Source of the DNA: Nitrospiraceae bacterium
GTDB taxonomy: Bacteria; Nitrospirota; Nitrospiria; Nitrospirales; UBA8639
Direction: 5' to 3'
Length of the DNA stretch: 64,000 nucleotides
Assembly: GCA_020632595.1 (NCBI GenBank)
Contig: JACKFF010000006.1
Coordinates: forward strand, 1 to 64,000
Shown here piece by piece: positions 16,784-26,059 of this stretch. A model generated the notes under the pieces. That model was given only the letters and a program-made list of their open reading frames with translations, had not been told where the DNA came from and did no database searches. Both the position numbers and the translations under genes were made by a program. The number at the start of each line of letters is the position of its first letter. Position 1 is the stretch's first letter.

Positions 16784-17428
16784 ATGCGGATTATGGCCAT
16801 GCGCATGCGCGCGTTTCCGGTGATGGTGCTATGGGGCTTAGCCTTCTGGCCGCTTCATGTCTGGTCGCAAGAAGTCGTTACTGATCAGGTCACCATTACG
16901 TTGGCAAGAGGACAGTTGTTTGGCATCACGTCCGGCGAGGGAATTGCCAGGAGGGTGTTAGCGCCGGGGGAAGACGTACTGGTGGTTGAAAGCAAAGGTG
17001 TGACGGGATTTGTTCAGACAACCACACGGTTGCTTGGTTTTTCAGGTCGGTTGCAACGGTGGGTGGAAATGAATCTTTCCTCGGCCGAGGAAGTGATCAC
17101 CGCCACGGTCACTCCCCAAATGATTATTGTTCAAGGTCGACAGGCGGCTTACGGTTTTCAAAGTGATCTGGGTCGTTGGAAACGGGAACCTTGGGGAGCC
17201 GGAGAGGTCTTGGTGAAGAGTATTGTGAATGACTATGTGGCCGTGCTCATTTCCAATCGACGGGCCTTGGGGTTTTCTGCGTTGACCGGAGGGTTTTTCC
17301 CGCAAGATCTTCCATCCGGCAATACGATTGATCAGACGGAAGCCAATGCGAATATTGTAATCATCCACCTGTCAGGACTGATGTTGGTATTCCGATCCGG
17401 ATTGGCAATTTGGACGGTGTTGCCCTGA
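16784..17428 (+). CDS. Exported protein of unknown function
   Basis: 214 residues with an N-terminal signal peptide (RAFPVMVLWGLAFWPLHVWSQ). The mature part is predicted beta-rich and carries repeated motifs of similar shape (GQLFGITSGEG, VTGFVQTTTRLLGFS, QAAYGFQSDLG, RALGFSALTGG), suggesting a small propeller or repeat fold. I do not recognise the family. It begins five bases after the lptD stop and is probably co-transcribed, which hints at an envelope role. ATG 16784 is chosen because the longer frame runs back into lptD. Confidence 0.65.
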   Translation: MRIMAMRMRAFPVMVLWGLAFWPLHVWSQEVVTDQVTITLARGQLFGITSGEGIARRVLAPGEDVLVVESKGVTGFVQTTTRLLGFSGRLQRWVEMNLSSAEEVITATVTPQMIIVQGRQAAYGFQSDLGRWKREPWGAGEVLVKSIVNDYVAVLISNRRALGFSALTGGFFPQDLPSGNTIDQTEANANIVIIHLSGLMLVFRSGLAIWTVLP

Positions 17429-17656
17429 TTAATTGGAGGCAGGACTACTGGCTAATTCCTGGTGCTTGGTGACGCCCGGGTAATCCACCCCGATAGGCCT
17501 GTTTGAGCAATAATGGCTCCACCAGTCAATGACTTCCTGAAGAAAAGGATCTTCCGGACCCGTTGCAAAGAGGTGACCATAGAGATAGCCGGTTTGGGTA
17601 TCAAAGAGAATGAATATCGGCATGGGGGCGGGTTGTGGAAGATGTGGCGTGTCCAT
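17429..17656 (-). CDS. Small hypothetical protein
   Basis: A 75-codon minus-strand frame whose product (MPIFILFDTQTGYLYGHLF, EVIDWWSHY) looks more protein-like than the opposite frame. It converges on the preceding gene with no gap. No Shine-Dalgarno is visible before either candidate ATG (residues 1 and 12), and I recognise no family. It may be a real small gene or chance. Confidence 0.35.
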   Translation of the reverse strand: MDTPHLPQPAPMPIFILFDTQTGYLYGHLFATGPEDPFLQEVIDWWSHYCSNRPIGVDYPGVTKHQELASSPASN

Positions 17657-17853
17657 GGGTCGTCGGGATCGTGCGTCAGAGGTTCCTTCCGTTTTTCTCT
17701 AGGTATTCTTGTCGGAACGTGTTGGATATTTCTTAAATATACCCTCGGATCAAAGGGCGGTGATCGTTCATGGGAAATTCAGCGTCTTATCGAGGTTTGA
17801 CTAGACGAGGGGAAGGGACCCGGCAACGATTGGAGCAAATTAGTAGACAACTC

Positions 17854-17882
17854 TTGACCTTCCCCGTCAAATGGGGTAGCTA
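17854..17882 (+). promoter_or_regulatory. Sigma-70 promoter before the NtrC-type regulator
   Basis: TTGACC (17854-17859) and TAGCTA (17877-17882) are spaced by 17 bases, about 65 bases before the regulator ATG. It would let the top regulator be made by the housekeeping sigma factor, as expected if it stands above sigma-54 genes. Confidence 0.45.
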
Positions 17883-17948
17883 TGTTCCTTTACCGCCCAA
17901 CCTGGTCAACGGTATGGGCGTTTATCTGGGCTGAGAGGGAGGCTAATC

Positions 17949-19409
17949 ATGGAGGCATTCGATTCTGCTGGATCAGCTATCGCGAAACAGGTTGCCAGGA
18001 TCCTGCTTGTTGAAGATGAAGTCGATGTGCGGGAGTCCATCAAGTTGCAGCTTGAGGATGAGGGACATCAGGTTGTAGACACGGAATCCGGCGGCGATGC
18101 CTTGGTGCTGGCCGAGTCCTCCCAGTTCGATGTTGTCCTGACCGACGTGATGATCCCCGACATTAACGGAATTGAGCTGGTTCAGCGCATTACGCAGCTT
18201 CCCAATCATCCGGTCATGATCGTCATGACGGGATATGGGTCGGTGGAGATGGCGGTGAAAGCGATTAAAGCCGGTGCCTTTGATTTTCTCTCTAAACCCT
18301 TTTCCATGGATGTGCTGAGTGCCACGCTTGCCAGTGCCATACGTGTTAAGTGTCTTCAGGACGAGAATGTCGAATTGAAAAAAACCGTCAGGGGCCAATT
18401 TAGTTTAGGAAAACTCATTAGCTCCAGTCAGGTGATGCAAGAAGTGTTTCAGCTGATCGATTGCGTGGCGGATACCGATAGTACCGTGCTGATTTTAGGA
18501 GAAAGTGGAACCGGCAAAGAATTAATTGCCCAAACCATTCATTGTCATAGCACGCGGCGCCAGGGAAGCTTGATTCCTGTCAATTGCGGAGCGATTCCCG
18601 AGGCGTTATTAGAAAGTGAATTGTTCGGTCATGAGAAAGGTGCCTTTACCGGAGCGGTCGCATCACGAGTCGGACGATTTGAGTTGGCGACCGGGGGAAC
18701 CATTTTCCTTGATGAAATCGGTGATCTGAGTCCTCCCCTCCAAGTCAAACTTCTTCGTGTCTTACAGGAGCGAACGTTTGAACGGGTAGGAGGTACTCGA
18801 ACATATAAGTCGGATGCTCGTGTCATTGCCGCCACAAATCAGGACCTTGAATCCCTGGTGGCTGCGAAACAATTTCGGGAAGATTTATTTTATCGGTTAA
18901 ATGTGGTGCCGGTTCTTGTCCCTCCTCTCCGGCATCGGGTCGAAGATATCCCCCTCTTACTTCAGCATTTCATCACAATGTTCAATGATCGCCGAAAAGC
19001 GGAGCTCACCGGGGTGGCTGATGATGCCATGAGTCTCTTATGTGAATATCCCTGGCCGGGAAATGTTCGGGAACTTGGAAATATCGTTGAACGGATTGCG
19101 ATCTTGAAACGGCGGGGGCTGATCGTCCCGGAAGATTTACCGGAAAAAATCCGGCGATTACCCTCCTCTCATCTCCCAACCATGCCCGCGGCAATTCCTG
19201 TGGCCGGGATGGATCTCTCGAGGACGGTTGAGGAGTTTGAAAACCGGTTGATTCTTGAAGCGCTCGAGCGAACGAATTGGGTCAAAAGTAAAGCGGCTCG
19301 TCTCTTGCAAATCAATCGCACCACCCTCATTGAAAAGTTAAAAAAGAAATCCCTGGCCGAAGTGGTGGCACAACGTGCCACCCCATCCGAAGATCTGGCT
19401 GACGTGTAA
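17949..19409 (+). CDS. Sigma-54-dependent response regulator (NtrC family)
   Basis: 486 residues in the order receiver, AAA+ and Fis-type helix-turn-helix. The receiver has phospho-acceptor D66 (DVVLTDVMIPD) and the FLSKPF lysine. The AAA+ domain has Walker A GESGTGKE at 184-191, GAFTGA at 231-236 for sigma-54 contact, and GGTIFLDEIGD. The C-terminus (SKAARLLQINRTTLIEKLKKK) is the DNA-binding helix pair. It lies ahead of the TPR and FlrB/FlrC genes and may be a higher-tier regulator, but no cognate kinase is adjacent. A perfect hairpin GGTGGCAC-aac-GTGCCACC (19364-19382) lies in its 3' coding end. Confidence 0.9.
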   Translation: MEAFDSAGSAIAKQVARILLVEDEVDVRESIKLQLEDEGHQVVDTESGGDALVLAESSQFDVVLTDVMIPDINGIELVQRITQLPNHPVMIVMTGYGSVEMAVKAIKAGAFDFLSKPFSMDVLSATLASAIRVKCLQDENVELKKTVRGQFSLGKLISSSQVMQEVFQLIDCVADTDSTVLILGESGTGKELIAQTIHCHSTRRQGSLIPVNCGAIPEALLESELFGHEKGAFTGAVASRVGRFELATGGTIFLDEIGDLSPPLQVKLLRVLQERTFERVGGTRTYKSDARVIAATNQDLESLVAAKQFREDLFYRLNVVPVLVPPLRHRVEDIPLLLQHFITMFNDRRKAELTGVADDAMSLLCEYPWPGNVRELGNIVERIAILKRRGLIVPEDLPEKIRRLPSSHLPTMPAAIPVAGMDLSRTVEEFENRLILEALERTNWVKSKAARLLQINRTTLIEKLKKKSLAEVVAQRATPSEDLADV

Positions 19410-19629
19410 CGATCGAGGACACCCGGCCTTTCCTACCCTGTGTTTGCCTTCCCATTTTGAACAAGCCTGAGGTTCTGACCATTCCGTCAACTCCTTGACG
19501 GCGGCAATTTTGTCCGTTCGTCGTCGTCCTGACAAAACTTCCTGGTTTTTCAACGAAAACCCTGTGGTCGATTTTTTGTCATCGGCAAGAATGACTCCGG
19601 TCTAATTTTTGCTGAAGAGGTCTATCAGG

Positions 19630-21726
19630 TTGGAGCAGAAACCAAAAGTGAGGAAATGTACTTGGATTGTGCTGTTCTGTGTGATCTGGCCCAGCGCAGT
19701 TTTGGGAGGCCCTTGTTCTGATTTTTCCTGGTATGTTTCCCGCGATATGGTTATGCCGGAGATTCTTCGAAAGGGGCAGGATGCCTTGCGGGCGGGACAA
19801 CTCTTGGAAGCCAGAAAGATGTTTGCCACCTATCTGAATGAGCAGGAACATGGGCAGTTTGCAGAAGGGACCCGTTGGGTTCTGGCCTCTCTTCCTGATC
19901 CCTTGGATGAACCCGGGAGAGAAAAATTTCAACGCATCGAACGTCTCCAAGCGATGAAAATGAATGATCCGGGGAGTGTGTATGTCCCATGGGCCGTGTG
20001 TGCCATGGGTAATGTGTATTGGGAGGCTGGATGGTTTTCAGAAGCCAGCGGAATATTCGAAGATTTTCTCCGGTCCTATCCCGATCATCCGTTAGCGGGT
20101 GGAGTCATGGTCGAAGCCGGGCTAGGGTATCTGAGCAATAAGCAATATTTGGAGGCGGCGCTGATTCTCAGACGAGTGGTGGAAGAACCCAAATGGAGTG
20201 GCCATCGCCTCAAGGCTGCATTAGGGTTGGCGGATGCTACGGCCATGGCGAAGGCTTGGAAGCAAGCGTATTACTGGTATCGGGTGGTCGAAGCCGAAAA
20301 GCCTGAACTCATTCGCGGGTCTGGAACTTCATCCTATCAGTATGGATTAACGGAACTTGCCGTTGGAAATCCCGACATGGCGATATCCAGATTTTTGCTG
20401 GCGGTGAATCTCCATCCGCATGAGGAGCCAGCCGGTATGGCTTTGAACCAGATATCAGAAAAGTTGTGGAAAGAAGGGCATGAATATCTAGCCTTGTATT
20501 TTGCCGATCAAGCCCGACAACGTTTTCCCGACCAGGAGCCCGGTCGACGGGGACAGGCCGCGCTCACCAGATGGGTCGTGGCGTTTGTCACCCGGGAGCA
20601 CGCCAAGGAGGACTGGGTCAAGGTGTATCATCGGTTTGATGATTTGGAAATCTATCTCTCGCTCTCATGGGATTATGTACTGGAAACGGCCGATATGCTC
20701 AGTCATGCTCTGGAAAGGGATGTGGCTGATGAGGGCCTGTTGTGGATGGGGCAAGCCTATCAGGCGCTTGGCGAATACGCTGATGCGGTTCAAGCCTATG
20801 CCCGCCTCATTGTCGTAACCCCGTCCGATGACAGGCGTCAGACAGGGCAGGATCGACTCGCCCGCTTGTTACAGCATCAGATTCGTTCTTTCTATGATTC
20901 GAAAGCCTGGGTGCCGCTACTCAAGTTTCACGCCGATTATCAAGATGCGTTTCAGCTGGTGCCCTTGGAACGGGAGCGTCTCTTCATGGTGGCGCAAGCC
21001 TATCAACAAGTGAAACTTCCGGCTGAAGCCTGGCATTGGTATGGCAAACTCTTAAAGGAGTATCCCGACAGTCCGCTTCGGGAAGACATTCGTCTGCAGC
21101 AGGTGGTAGTTGCTCAAGAGCAGGAAAACCGATCCTTGGTGCGAGAGGCGGGGGCGTCCTATCTCCGGGAGTTTCCTCATGGCCAGGGACGAGGGCGGGT
21201 GGAGACCATTCTTGCCTTGGAAGCTCTCACGGACAAACGGTATGAAGAGGCGATACAAGGTTTCTCGTCGGCTCTCCAGCATGTAGACGGTGCAGTAGAA
21301 CAACGCTATGTGCTCCGGAATCGGGCACGCGCCTATCGAGCGCTCGGGCGGATGGAGTCCGTGGTGCAAGACCTCCGCCAGGTGGTGTCCATTCAACCCA
21401 CGCAGGTTTCCGATGTCCTCCGTTTGGGGGATGCCATGTTTGATCATGGGGACTATGTCGAAGCTCAACATCAGTACGATCAAGCCCTGGCCTTTGATGC
21501 GCCGCCGGCCTTGCACACCTGGGCCAAATATCGGTTAGCGGCTTCGCTTGAATACATGGGGAAGTCCGATGAAGCGGCCACACTGCTTGCTGAAATCCGT
21601 CAATTACAAACCCGTTCTCCCGAATTGGAACATACCATTCGTTCGGCCGCCACGGCGGTGTTGGATGAAATGTCCTCGAAAGAAACGCCACCAACCAGGA
21701 TACCCGATGCCCCAATTAAATCCTAA
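19630..21726 (+). CDS. Exported TPR-repeat protein
   Basis: About 698 residues with a signal peptide (CTWIVLFCVIWPSAVLGG) and many tetratricopeptide repeats, for example around AGWFSEASGIFEDFLRSYPDHP, GEYADAVQAYARLI and GDYVEAQHQYDQALAFD. Such proteins scaffold envelope or motility complexes. Position just before a flagellar two-component system suggests a motility or envelope link but does not prove it. The start is uncertain: TTG 19630 has AGAGG upstream, TTG 19609 is also open, and a GTG lies a few codons later. The 3' end overlaps the next gene by 20 bases. Confidence 0.7.
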   Translation: MEQKPKVRKCTWIVLFCVIWPSAVLGGPCSDFSWYVSRDMVMPEILRKGQDALRAGQLLEARKMFATYLNEQEHGQFAEGTRWVLASLPDPLDEPGREKFQRIERLQAMKMNDPGSVYVPWAVCAMGNVYWEAGWFSEASGIFEDFLRSYPDHPLAGGVMVEAGLGYLSNKQYLEAALILRRVVEEPKWSGHRLKAALGLADATAMAKAWKQAYYWYRVVEAEKPELIRGSGTSSYQYGLTELAVGNPDMAISRFLLAVNLHPHEEPAGMALNQISEKLWKEGHEYLALYFADQARQRFPDQEPGRRGQAALTRWVVAFVTREHAKEDWVKVYHRFDDLEIYLSLSWDYVLETADMLSHALERDVADEGLLWMGQAYQALGEYADAVQAYARLIVVTPSDDRRQTGQDRLARLLQHQIRSFYDSKAWVPLLKFHADYQDAFQLVPLERERLFMVAQAYQQVKLPAEAWHWYGKLLKEYPDSPLREDIRLQQVVVAQEQENRSLVREAGASYLREFPHGQGRGRVETILALEALTDKRYEEAIQGFSSALQHVDGAVEQRYVLRNRARAYRALGRMESVVQDLRQVVSIQPTQVSDVLRLGDAMFDHGDYVEAQHQYDQALAFDAPPALHTWAKYRLAASLEYMGKSDEAATLLAEIRQLQTRSPELEHTIRSAATAVLDEMSSKETPPTRIPDAPIKS

Positions 21727-22870
21727 ACCGATGATCGCTTTGAGTTCAGGAAGGAACAAGGAATTGAGTTGGCCGACACTCGACTCTACCACCGAGCCGA
21801 CGATCTCCAGTGAAACCCTCAGTCTGGCGCTAGAGGCCAAATATGCGGAAACGCAACGATTGCATCATCATCTGCATCGTTTGGTGAAAAGTCTTCCGTT
21901 ACCTGCCTTGCTCTATAACCGCAAGGGGAGGATTGTGACGGCCAATCATGAGGCCCATGTGCTGATGGGAGGAATCGATTGGAAAAAGATGAATTGGCAC
22001 GTTCAGGATCTCTGGACAAACCTGGGATGGCCATCGGTTCCATTTTCAGAGTGGAAGTGGAAATCAGGCCGTGTGTCCTGTTGGGATTGTCCGTTAGGAG
22101 GCATGGATCAACCATCCAGTCTGACGGTTCGTTATCTCAAATACGAAGGTGACGCGCACAGTGCACGAACCGAACAGATTGAACGTTTGGCGACCATAGG
22201 AGAACAGGTCGGGCGGCTGGCGCATGATATTCGGAATCCACTGGCGAGTATTGAATGGTTTGCCACACTTTTGGGGCGCGATGGTCCGTCCGGCAATGGA
22301 CGTCGTGAGCTGGCGGATCAATTACTTCACACCATTCGTTCATTGGAGGGACTGGTCTCCAATCTCTTAACATCCACCACGCCATTGAAGGGAAATCGGC
22401 AGTGCGTGAACCTCTTGGAACTGTTGGATGATGTGGAGCTCCTGGCCACGTTTCCCCTCAGAATCAAACGGCTGACCATTCACCGGCAGCGAGAAATCTC
22501 ACTTCTCGAGATTTTGGGTCACGAGCAGTTATTAAAACAGGCACTTTTGAATCTCCTCTTGAATGCGATTCAGGCTTCTCCGCTTGATGGTCATATTGAG
22601 ATTCATTGCCGGCGGGACTCTCGGCCGGCGCCGGGAAGGGCCGCCTCCGCCATGGTCGATGGGGTGGCATTGAGTATTCGAGATGAAGGATGCGGCATGT
22701 CCGAAGAAGACCTCACCAGGGTCTTTCAGCCATTTTATTCGAAACGCCAGGGAGGGACAGGCCTGGGACTCCCGATTGTGAAAGACATAATGCAGGTGCA
22801 TCAAGGCGTGATTGAGATGGAAAGCCAGACCGGCAAAGGCACAACGGTCAAACTATTTTTTCCCCAATAA
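21707..22870 (+). CDS. flrB: PAS-type sensor histidine kinase (FlrB/FleS-like)
   Basis: 387 residues without membrane helices, so a soluble cytoplasmic kinase. A PAS-like segment (PLPALLYNRKGRIVTANHEA) precedes the dimerisation helix with phospho-acceptor H173 (GRLAHDIRNPLASIEW). N, G1, F and G2 boxes follow: LLNLLLNAIQAS, IRDEGCGMSEED, FQPFYSKRQGGTGLGLPIV. This architecture and the adjacent sigma-54 activator match FlrB/FleS, which phosphorylates FlrC/FleR to switch on middle flagellar genes. ATG 21707 has AGGA six bases upstream; ATG 21731 is the alternative. Confidence 0.82.
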   Translation: MPQLNPKPMIALSSGRNKELSWPTLDSTTEPTISSETLSLALEAKYAETQRLHHHLHRLVKSLPLPALLYNRKGRIVTANHEAHVLMGGIDWKKMNWHVQDLWTNLGWPSVPFSEWKWKSGRVSCWDCPLGGMDQPSSLTVRYLKYEGDAHSARTEQIERLATIGEQVGRLAHDIRNPLASIEWFATLLGRDGPSGNGRRELADQLLHTIRSLEGLVSNLLTSTTPLKGNRQCVNLLELLDDVELLATFPLRIKRLTIHRQREISLLEILGHEQLLKQALLNLLLNAIQASPLDGHIEIHCRRDSRPAPGRAASAMVDGVALSIRDEGCGMSEEDLTRVFQPFYSKRQGGTGLGLPIVKDIMQVHQGVIEMESQTGKGTTVKLFFPQ

Positions 22871-22881
22871 AGGAGATTGGC

Positions 22882-24270
22882 ATGATCGATACCGAGGGTG
22901 GAGTGGGCCGGGGTATCCTGGTCGTTGAAGATGATGAACAGTTGCAATCGGCCTTGACTTACGCGTTGAGTCAGCACGGGTATGCCGTCACGGTTGCCAG
23001 AGATGGCTATGAGGGTTTGGAGCGGATGGAACGCGAGGCCCCATGGCTGGTGCTGACTGATCTGAATTTGCCGGGCAAAGGAGGGATGGATTTTTTACGG
23101 GAAGTCCGAAGCCAGGGTTACCATATGCCGGTGGTGGTTATGACCGCGTATGGTGGAGTGGATGCCGCAGTCGAGGCTCTTAAATACGGGGCAACCGATT
23201 TTCTGCAAAAGCCATTTCCCCTTGATCGTCTTGAAAAATTAATCGACCAGTTAAAAGATGCGCAGCCTGTGTCAGGGCTGGAGGTTCTGAGGGAACAGGA
23301 ACGATGCCGCCGTGAAGAGCCGCGTGAAGGATTCCTGACCAGAGATCCGAAAGTGTTGAACACCATCAGCATGTTGGAGATGGTGGCGGCCAGCCCGGCG
23401 ACCATTTTGATTCAAGGCGAAAGCGGAACGGGAAAGGAAGTCCTGGCCCGGCATGTCCATCGTCATAGTCCCCGGGCCTCTCAACCCTTTGTGGCGATCA
23501 ATTGTGCCGCTCTGCCGGAAGGCCTCTTGGAAAGTGAATTATTTGGCTATGAAAAGGGGGCCTTTACCGGCGCGCTCGCGAGACGATGCGGCAAGTTTGA
23601 ATTAGCTCACCAGGGAACATTGTTGTTGGATGAAATCGGGGAAATGAGTTTGGGATTACAGGCCAAATTACTCAGGGTCCTTCAAGAACGTGAAGTGGAT
23701 CGCCTTGGCTCCAGACAGCCGGTGCAGGTGGATGTGCGGGTGATTGCCACGACAAACCGGAATCTGGCACAGGAAGTACAGGCCGGACGGTTTCGTGAGG
23801 ATGTGTATTACCGGCTGAGTGTCATGCCGTTTACTATCCCCCCTCTGCGTGATCGTCCCGAGGACGTTCAATTATTGGCCGAATATTTTGCCAACCGGTC
23901 ATTGCGGCGAAACCGGCGCACGCTGTGCGAGATCTCTGAAGAAGCGATGTCCTATTTGAAACGGCGTCCATGGCGAGGAAACGTACGCGAACTGGAAAAT
24001 GTGATTGAGCGGGGCGTGCTATTAGCCGGCAATGGGCCATTACTGATTGAACATTTTCAGTTTGAGGAGCCCGTGTTGTCGACCAATCATGCCAGTGCGC
24101 CGTGTGGGACTATCTGGGAAATGGAACGGGAACTTATTTTGAGAACTCTGGAGCGCCATGATGGGAATCGGACCCACGCGGCCAGGACCTTGGGAATCAG
24201 TATTCGGACCCTACGGAATAAATTACGGGAATATCGACAGTTAAACGGGGGGCTTTCCTTGGGTATTTAA
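22882..24270 (+). CDS. flrC: Sigma-54-dependent flagellar regulator (FlrC/FleR-like)
   Basis: 462 residues with receiver (D60 in VLTDLNLPGKGG), AAA+ ATPase (Walker A GESGTGKE about 179-186, GAFTGA 226-231, LLLDEIGEM) and a Fis-type DNA-binding tail (THAARTLGISIRTLRNKL). It starts 11 bases after the kinase with AAGGAG upstream and is followed by flgB with a sigma-54 promoter. This order supports a FlrC/FleR role activating the basal-body and hook genes. The symbol is by analogy with Vibrio and is not proven. Confidence 0.85.
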   Translation: MIDTEGGVGRGILVVEDDEQLQSALTYALSQHGYAVTVARDGYEGLERMEREAPWLVLTDLNLPGKGGMDFLREVRSQGYHMPVVVMTAYGGVDAAVEALKYGATDFLQKPFPLDRLEKLIDQLKDAQPVSGLEVLREQERCRREEPREGFLTRDPKVLNTISMLEMVAASPATILIQGESGTGKEVLARHVHRHSPRASQPFVAINCAALPEGLLESELFGYEKGAFTGALARRCGKFELAHQGTLLLDEIGEMSLGLQAKLLRVLQEREVDRLGSRQPVQVDVRVIATTNRNLAQEVQAGRFREDVYYRLSVMPFTIPPLRDRPEDVQLLAEYFANRSLRRNRRTLCEISEEAMSYLKRRPWRGNVRELENVIERGVLLAGNGPLLIEHFQFEEPVLSTNHASAPCGTIWEMERELILRTLERHDGNRTHAARTLGISIRTLRNKLREYRQLNGGLSLGI

Positions 24271-24471
24271 AAGGAGGAAATGGAAGAACATCTGGATGCC
24301 TCGCGACTGCCGGCTGTCAGGAATGGCAGGAGTAGGGCGGAAAAATATGCCGATCCGGGAAAAAGTTTCCTTGCGGCCATGAACGACGTACGGTGAGAGA
24401 GTTGAGGAGTACGAGGAAAAGCGGGAGGGTCTCTTTTTTCGCTTTACGGTTCATTTCTTGCCGGTACTTTC

Positions 24472-24487
24472 TGGCATTGGTGTTGCT
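24472..24487 (+). promoter_or_regulatory. Sigma-54 promoter of the flgB operon
   Basis: TGGCATTGGTGTTGCT matches the -24/-12 consensus TGGCAC-N5-TTGC with exact GG-to-GC spacing. It lies about 97 bases before the flgB ATG, in an otherwise gene-free gap of 313 bases (24271-24583) where I see nothing else of note. The upstream FlrC-like protein is the obvious activator. Confidence 0.7.
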
Positions 24488-24583
24488 GCCTTGCGGAAGG
24501 ACGTGAGGGTTTTCTCGGACAGTCAGGAGGGGGATGCAGGTGCAGATACAGGAGTACATGAAAATTGGAAAGGAGAGAAGGCT

Positions 24584-25000
24584 ATGATGATTTCCCCGTG
24601 GGATGAAGGCACGCGACTCTTTGAGCGGTCACTGGATGTCCGGAGCGGTATTCAGGAAACGATTGCCTCCAACATGGCCAACGAAGAAACGCCGGGCTAT
24701 AAGTCCAGGATCCTGCCCTTCCACGAAACCTTCAATGCGGTTCTTCGAGGGGATGGCCCATTAGAGTCTGTCGTCACCAATCCGAAACATGTGCGCACGG
24801 CCTCAGAGGATTCCCGGATATTTCAGCACACCATCAAACAGGATGCCGGAGCCGGGTTAGACGAGAATACCGTGAATTTGGAAAAAGAAATGACCCTGAT
24901 GGCGGAAAATACCTTAATGTATATGGCGGTCAGTCAATTCTTAAAAGGGCGCTTCGATGGGTGGAATGCGGCAATTGATGGAGGTAGTGGCGGTAGGTGA
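24584..25000 (+). CDS. flgB: Flagellar basal-body rod protein FlgB
   Basis: FlgB forms the proximal rod. The segment IASNMANEETPGYKSRILPFHETF is the conserved rod-protein N-terminal motif, and LMAENTLMYMAVSQFLKGRF the C-terminal helix. ATG 24584 has AAGGAG nearby and gives 138 residues, the normal length; the longer open frame upstream crosses the sigma-54 promoter and is not coding. Confidence 0.93.
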   Translation: MMISPWDEGTRLFERSLDVRSGIQETIASNMANEETPGYKSRILPFHETFNAVLRGDGPLESVVTNPKHVRTASEDSRIFQHTIKQDAGAGLDENTVNLEKEMTLMAENTLMYMAVSQFLKGRFDGWNAAIDGGSGGR

Positions 25001-25128
25001 AGGTTTTTGAACTAGTGCTTCCTATTACGCCGATCCCAGTAAAGCCGAGTGAACCCGTGAAGCGTGAGGTTGGCCAAGATAAGAAGGATGAGAAGAGCTG
25101 AAATGGGTGCCGGAACAAGGAGGTTGAG

Positions 25129-25572
25129 ATGAATATTGATCGAGTGTTTTCGGTCGTCGGGTCTGCCTTGGATGCACAACGGCAGCGGCTAAATATCATT
25201 GCCAGTAACTTAGCCAATGCGGAATCCACCCGGACGCCGGAAGGAGGACCATACATCAGACGTGATGTCGTGTTTCAAGCCTCACCGGCAGAGCGCCAGT
25301 TTTCCAATGTATTTGCCAATGCCTTTGGTGATCAGTCCGGACCAGCCGGCGTTCGGGTGACGGATGTGATTCAAGACGAGCGACCGTTACGAACCATGTA
25401 CGATCCCAGTCATCCCGATGCGGATGAACAGGGGTATGTACACCTTCCGAATGTGAATCCGATTGAGGAGATGGTGAATCTCATGTCGGCCACCCGGGCC
25501 TACGAGGCCAATCTCGCGGTGATGGAAACCGGCAAGACGATGACGCTTCGTGCATTAGAAATGAGTCGTTAA
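25129..25572 (+). CDS. flgC: Flagellar basal-body rod protein FlgC
   Basis: A 147-residue rod protein with LNIIASNLANAESTRTPEGGPYIRRDVVF at the N-terminal side and EEMVNLMSATRAYEANLAVMETGKTMTLRALEM at the C-terminus, both diagnostic. AGGAGG precedes the ATG. It follows flgB and precedes fliE, the usual order. FlgC assembles the proximal rod outside the MS ring. Confidence 0.95.
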   Translation: MNIDRVFSVVGSALDAQRQRLNIIASNLANAESTRTPEGGPYIRRDVVFQASPAERQFSNVFANAFGDQSGPAGVRVTDVIQDERPLRTMYDPSHPDADEQGYVHLPNVNPIEEMVNLMSATRAYEANLAVMETGKTMTLRALEMSR

Positions 25573-25606
25573 GACGTTTCAATTCTGAAGGAAGGAGAAC
25601 GGGGAA

Positions 25607-25909
25607 ATGGACGATCTTCAGATTAAAGGCATTGAGGGTGTTTCGGAATCGTTTGGTGTCACCCCGCTGAAAGGACCCGCTAGCCAGGACAAGGGATTCA
25701 GCGATCTCTTGAAGAATGCGGTGGAGTCCGTCAATACAATGCAATATGAGGCCATGCGATTGGAAGATGCGGTTGCCAAGGGAGAAAATGTCAACATTCA
25801 TCAAGCGGTCATTGCCGGTGAAAAAGCCGGGTTATCGTTCAAACTCTTGATGCAGGTCAGAAATAAGGTGATTGATGCCTATCAGGAAGTTATGCGGATG
25901 CAAGTGTAA
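25607..25909 (+). CDS. fliE: Flagellar hook-basal body protein FliE
   Basis: A 100-residue protein that connects the FliF ring to the rod. The family tail is present: NVNIHQAVIAGEKAGLSF, then KLLMQVRNKVIDAYQEVMRMQV. It is placed between flgC and fliF as in most flagellar clusters, with GGAG upstream of the ATG. Confidence 0.94.
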   Translation: MDDLQIKGIEGVSESFGVTPLKGPASQDKGFSDLLKNAVESVNTMQYEAMRLEDAVAKGENVNIHQAVIAGEKAGLSFKLLMQVRNKVIDAYQEVMRMQV

Positions 25910-26059
25910 GTCATGCTGGCCTTGAAACATGCTGGTTCCGACCATGGCGGAGACCTCAATGAGAGGGCCGGCACCGGTCACATCACGTACGAGTTCTCGG
26001 TGTAAGAATGATGCCCACATTTCTTCAATCGCGAGCATTGAGCACAATCCGCCAATCCC

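Noticed and set aside
17513..17800. 95-codon plus-strand frame opposite the small minus-strand gene
   Set aside because: Composition is not protein-like and the promoter for the regulator lies just after it; the opposite strand looks better.
25910..26059. Sigma-54 promoter before fliF (TGGCCTTGAAACATGC)
   Set aside because: The GG-to-GC distance is one base too long and the -12 part does not match.
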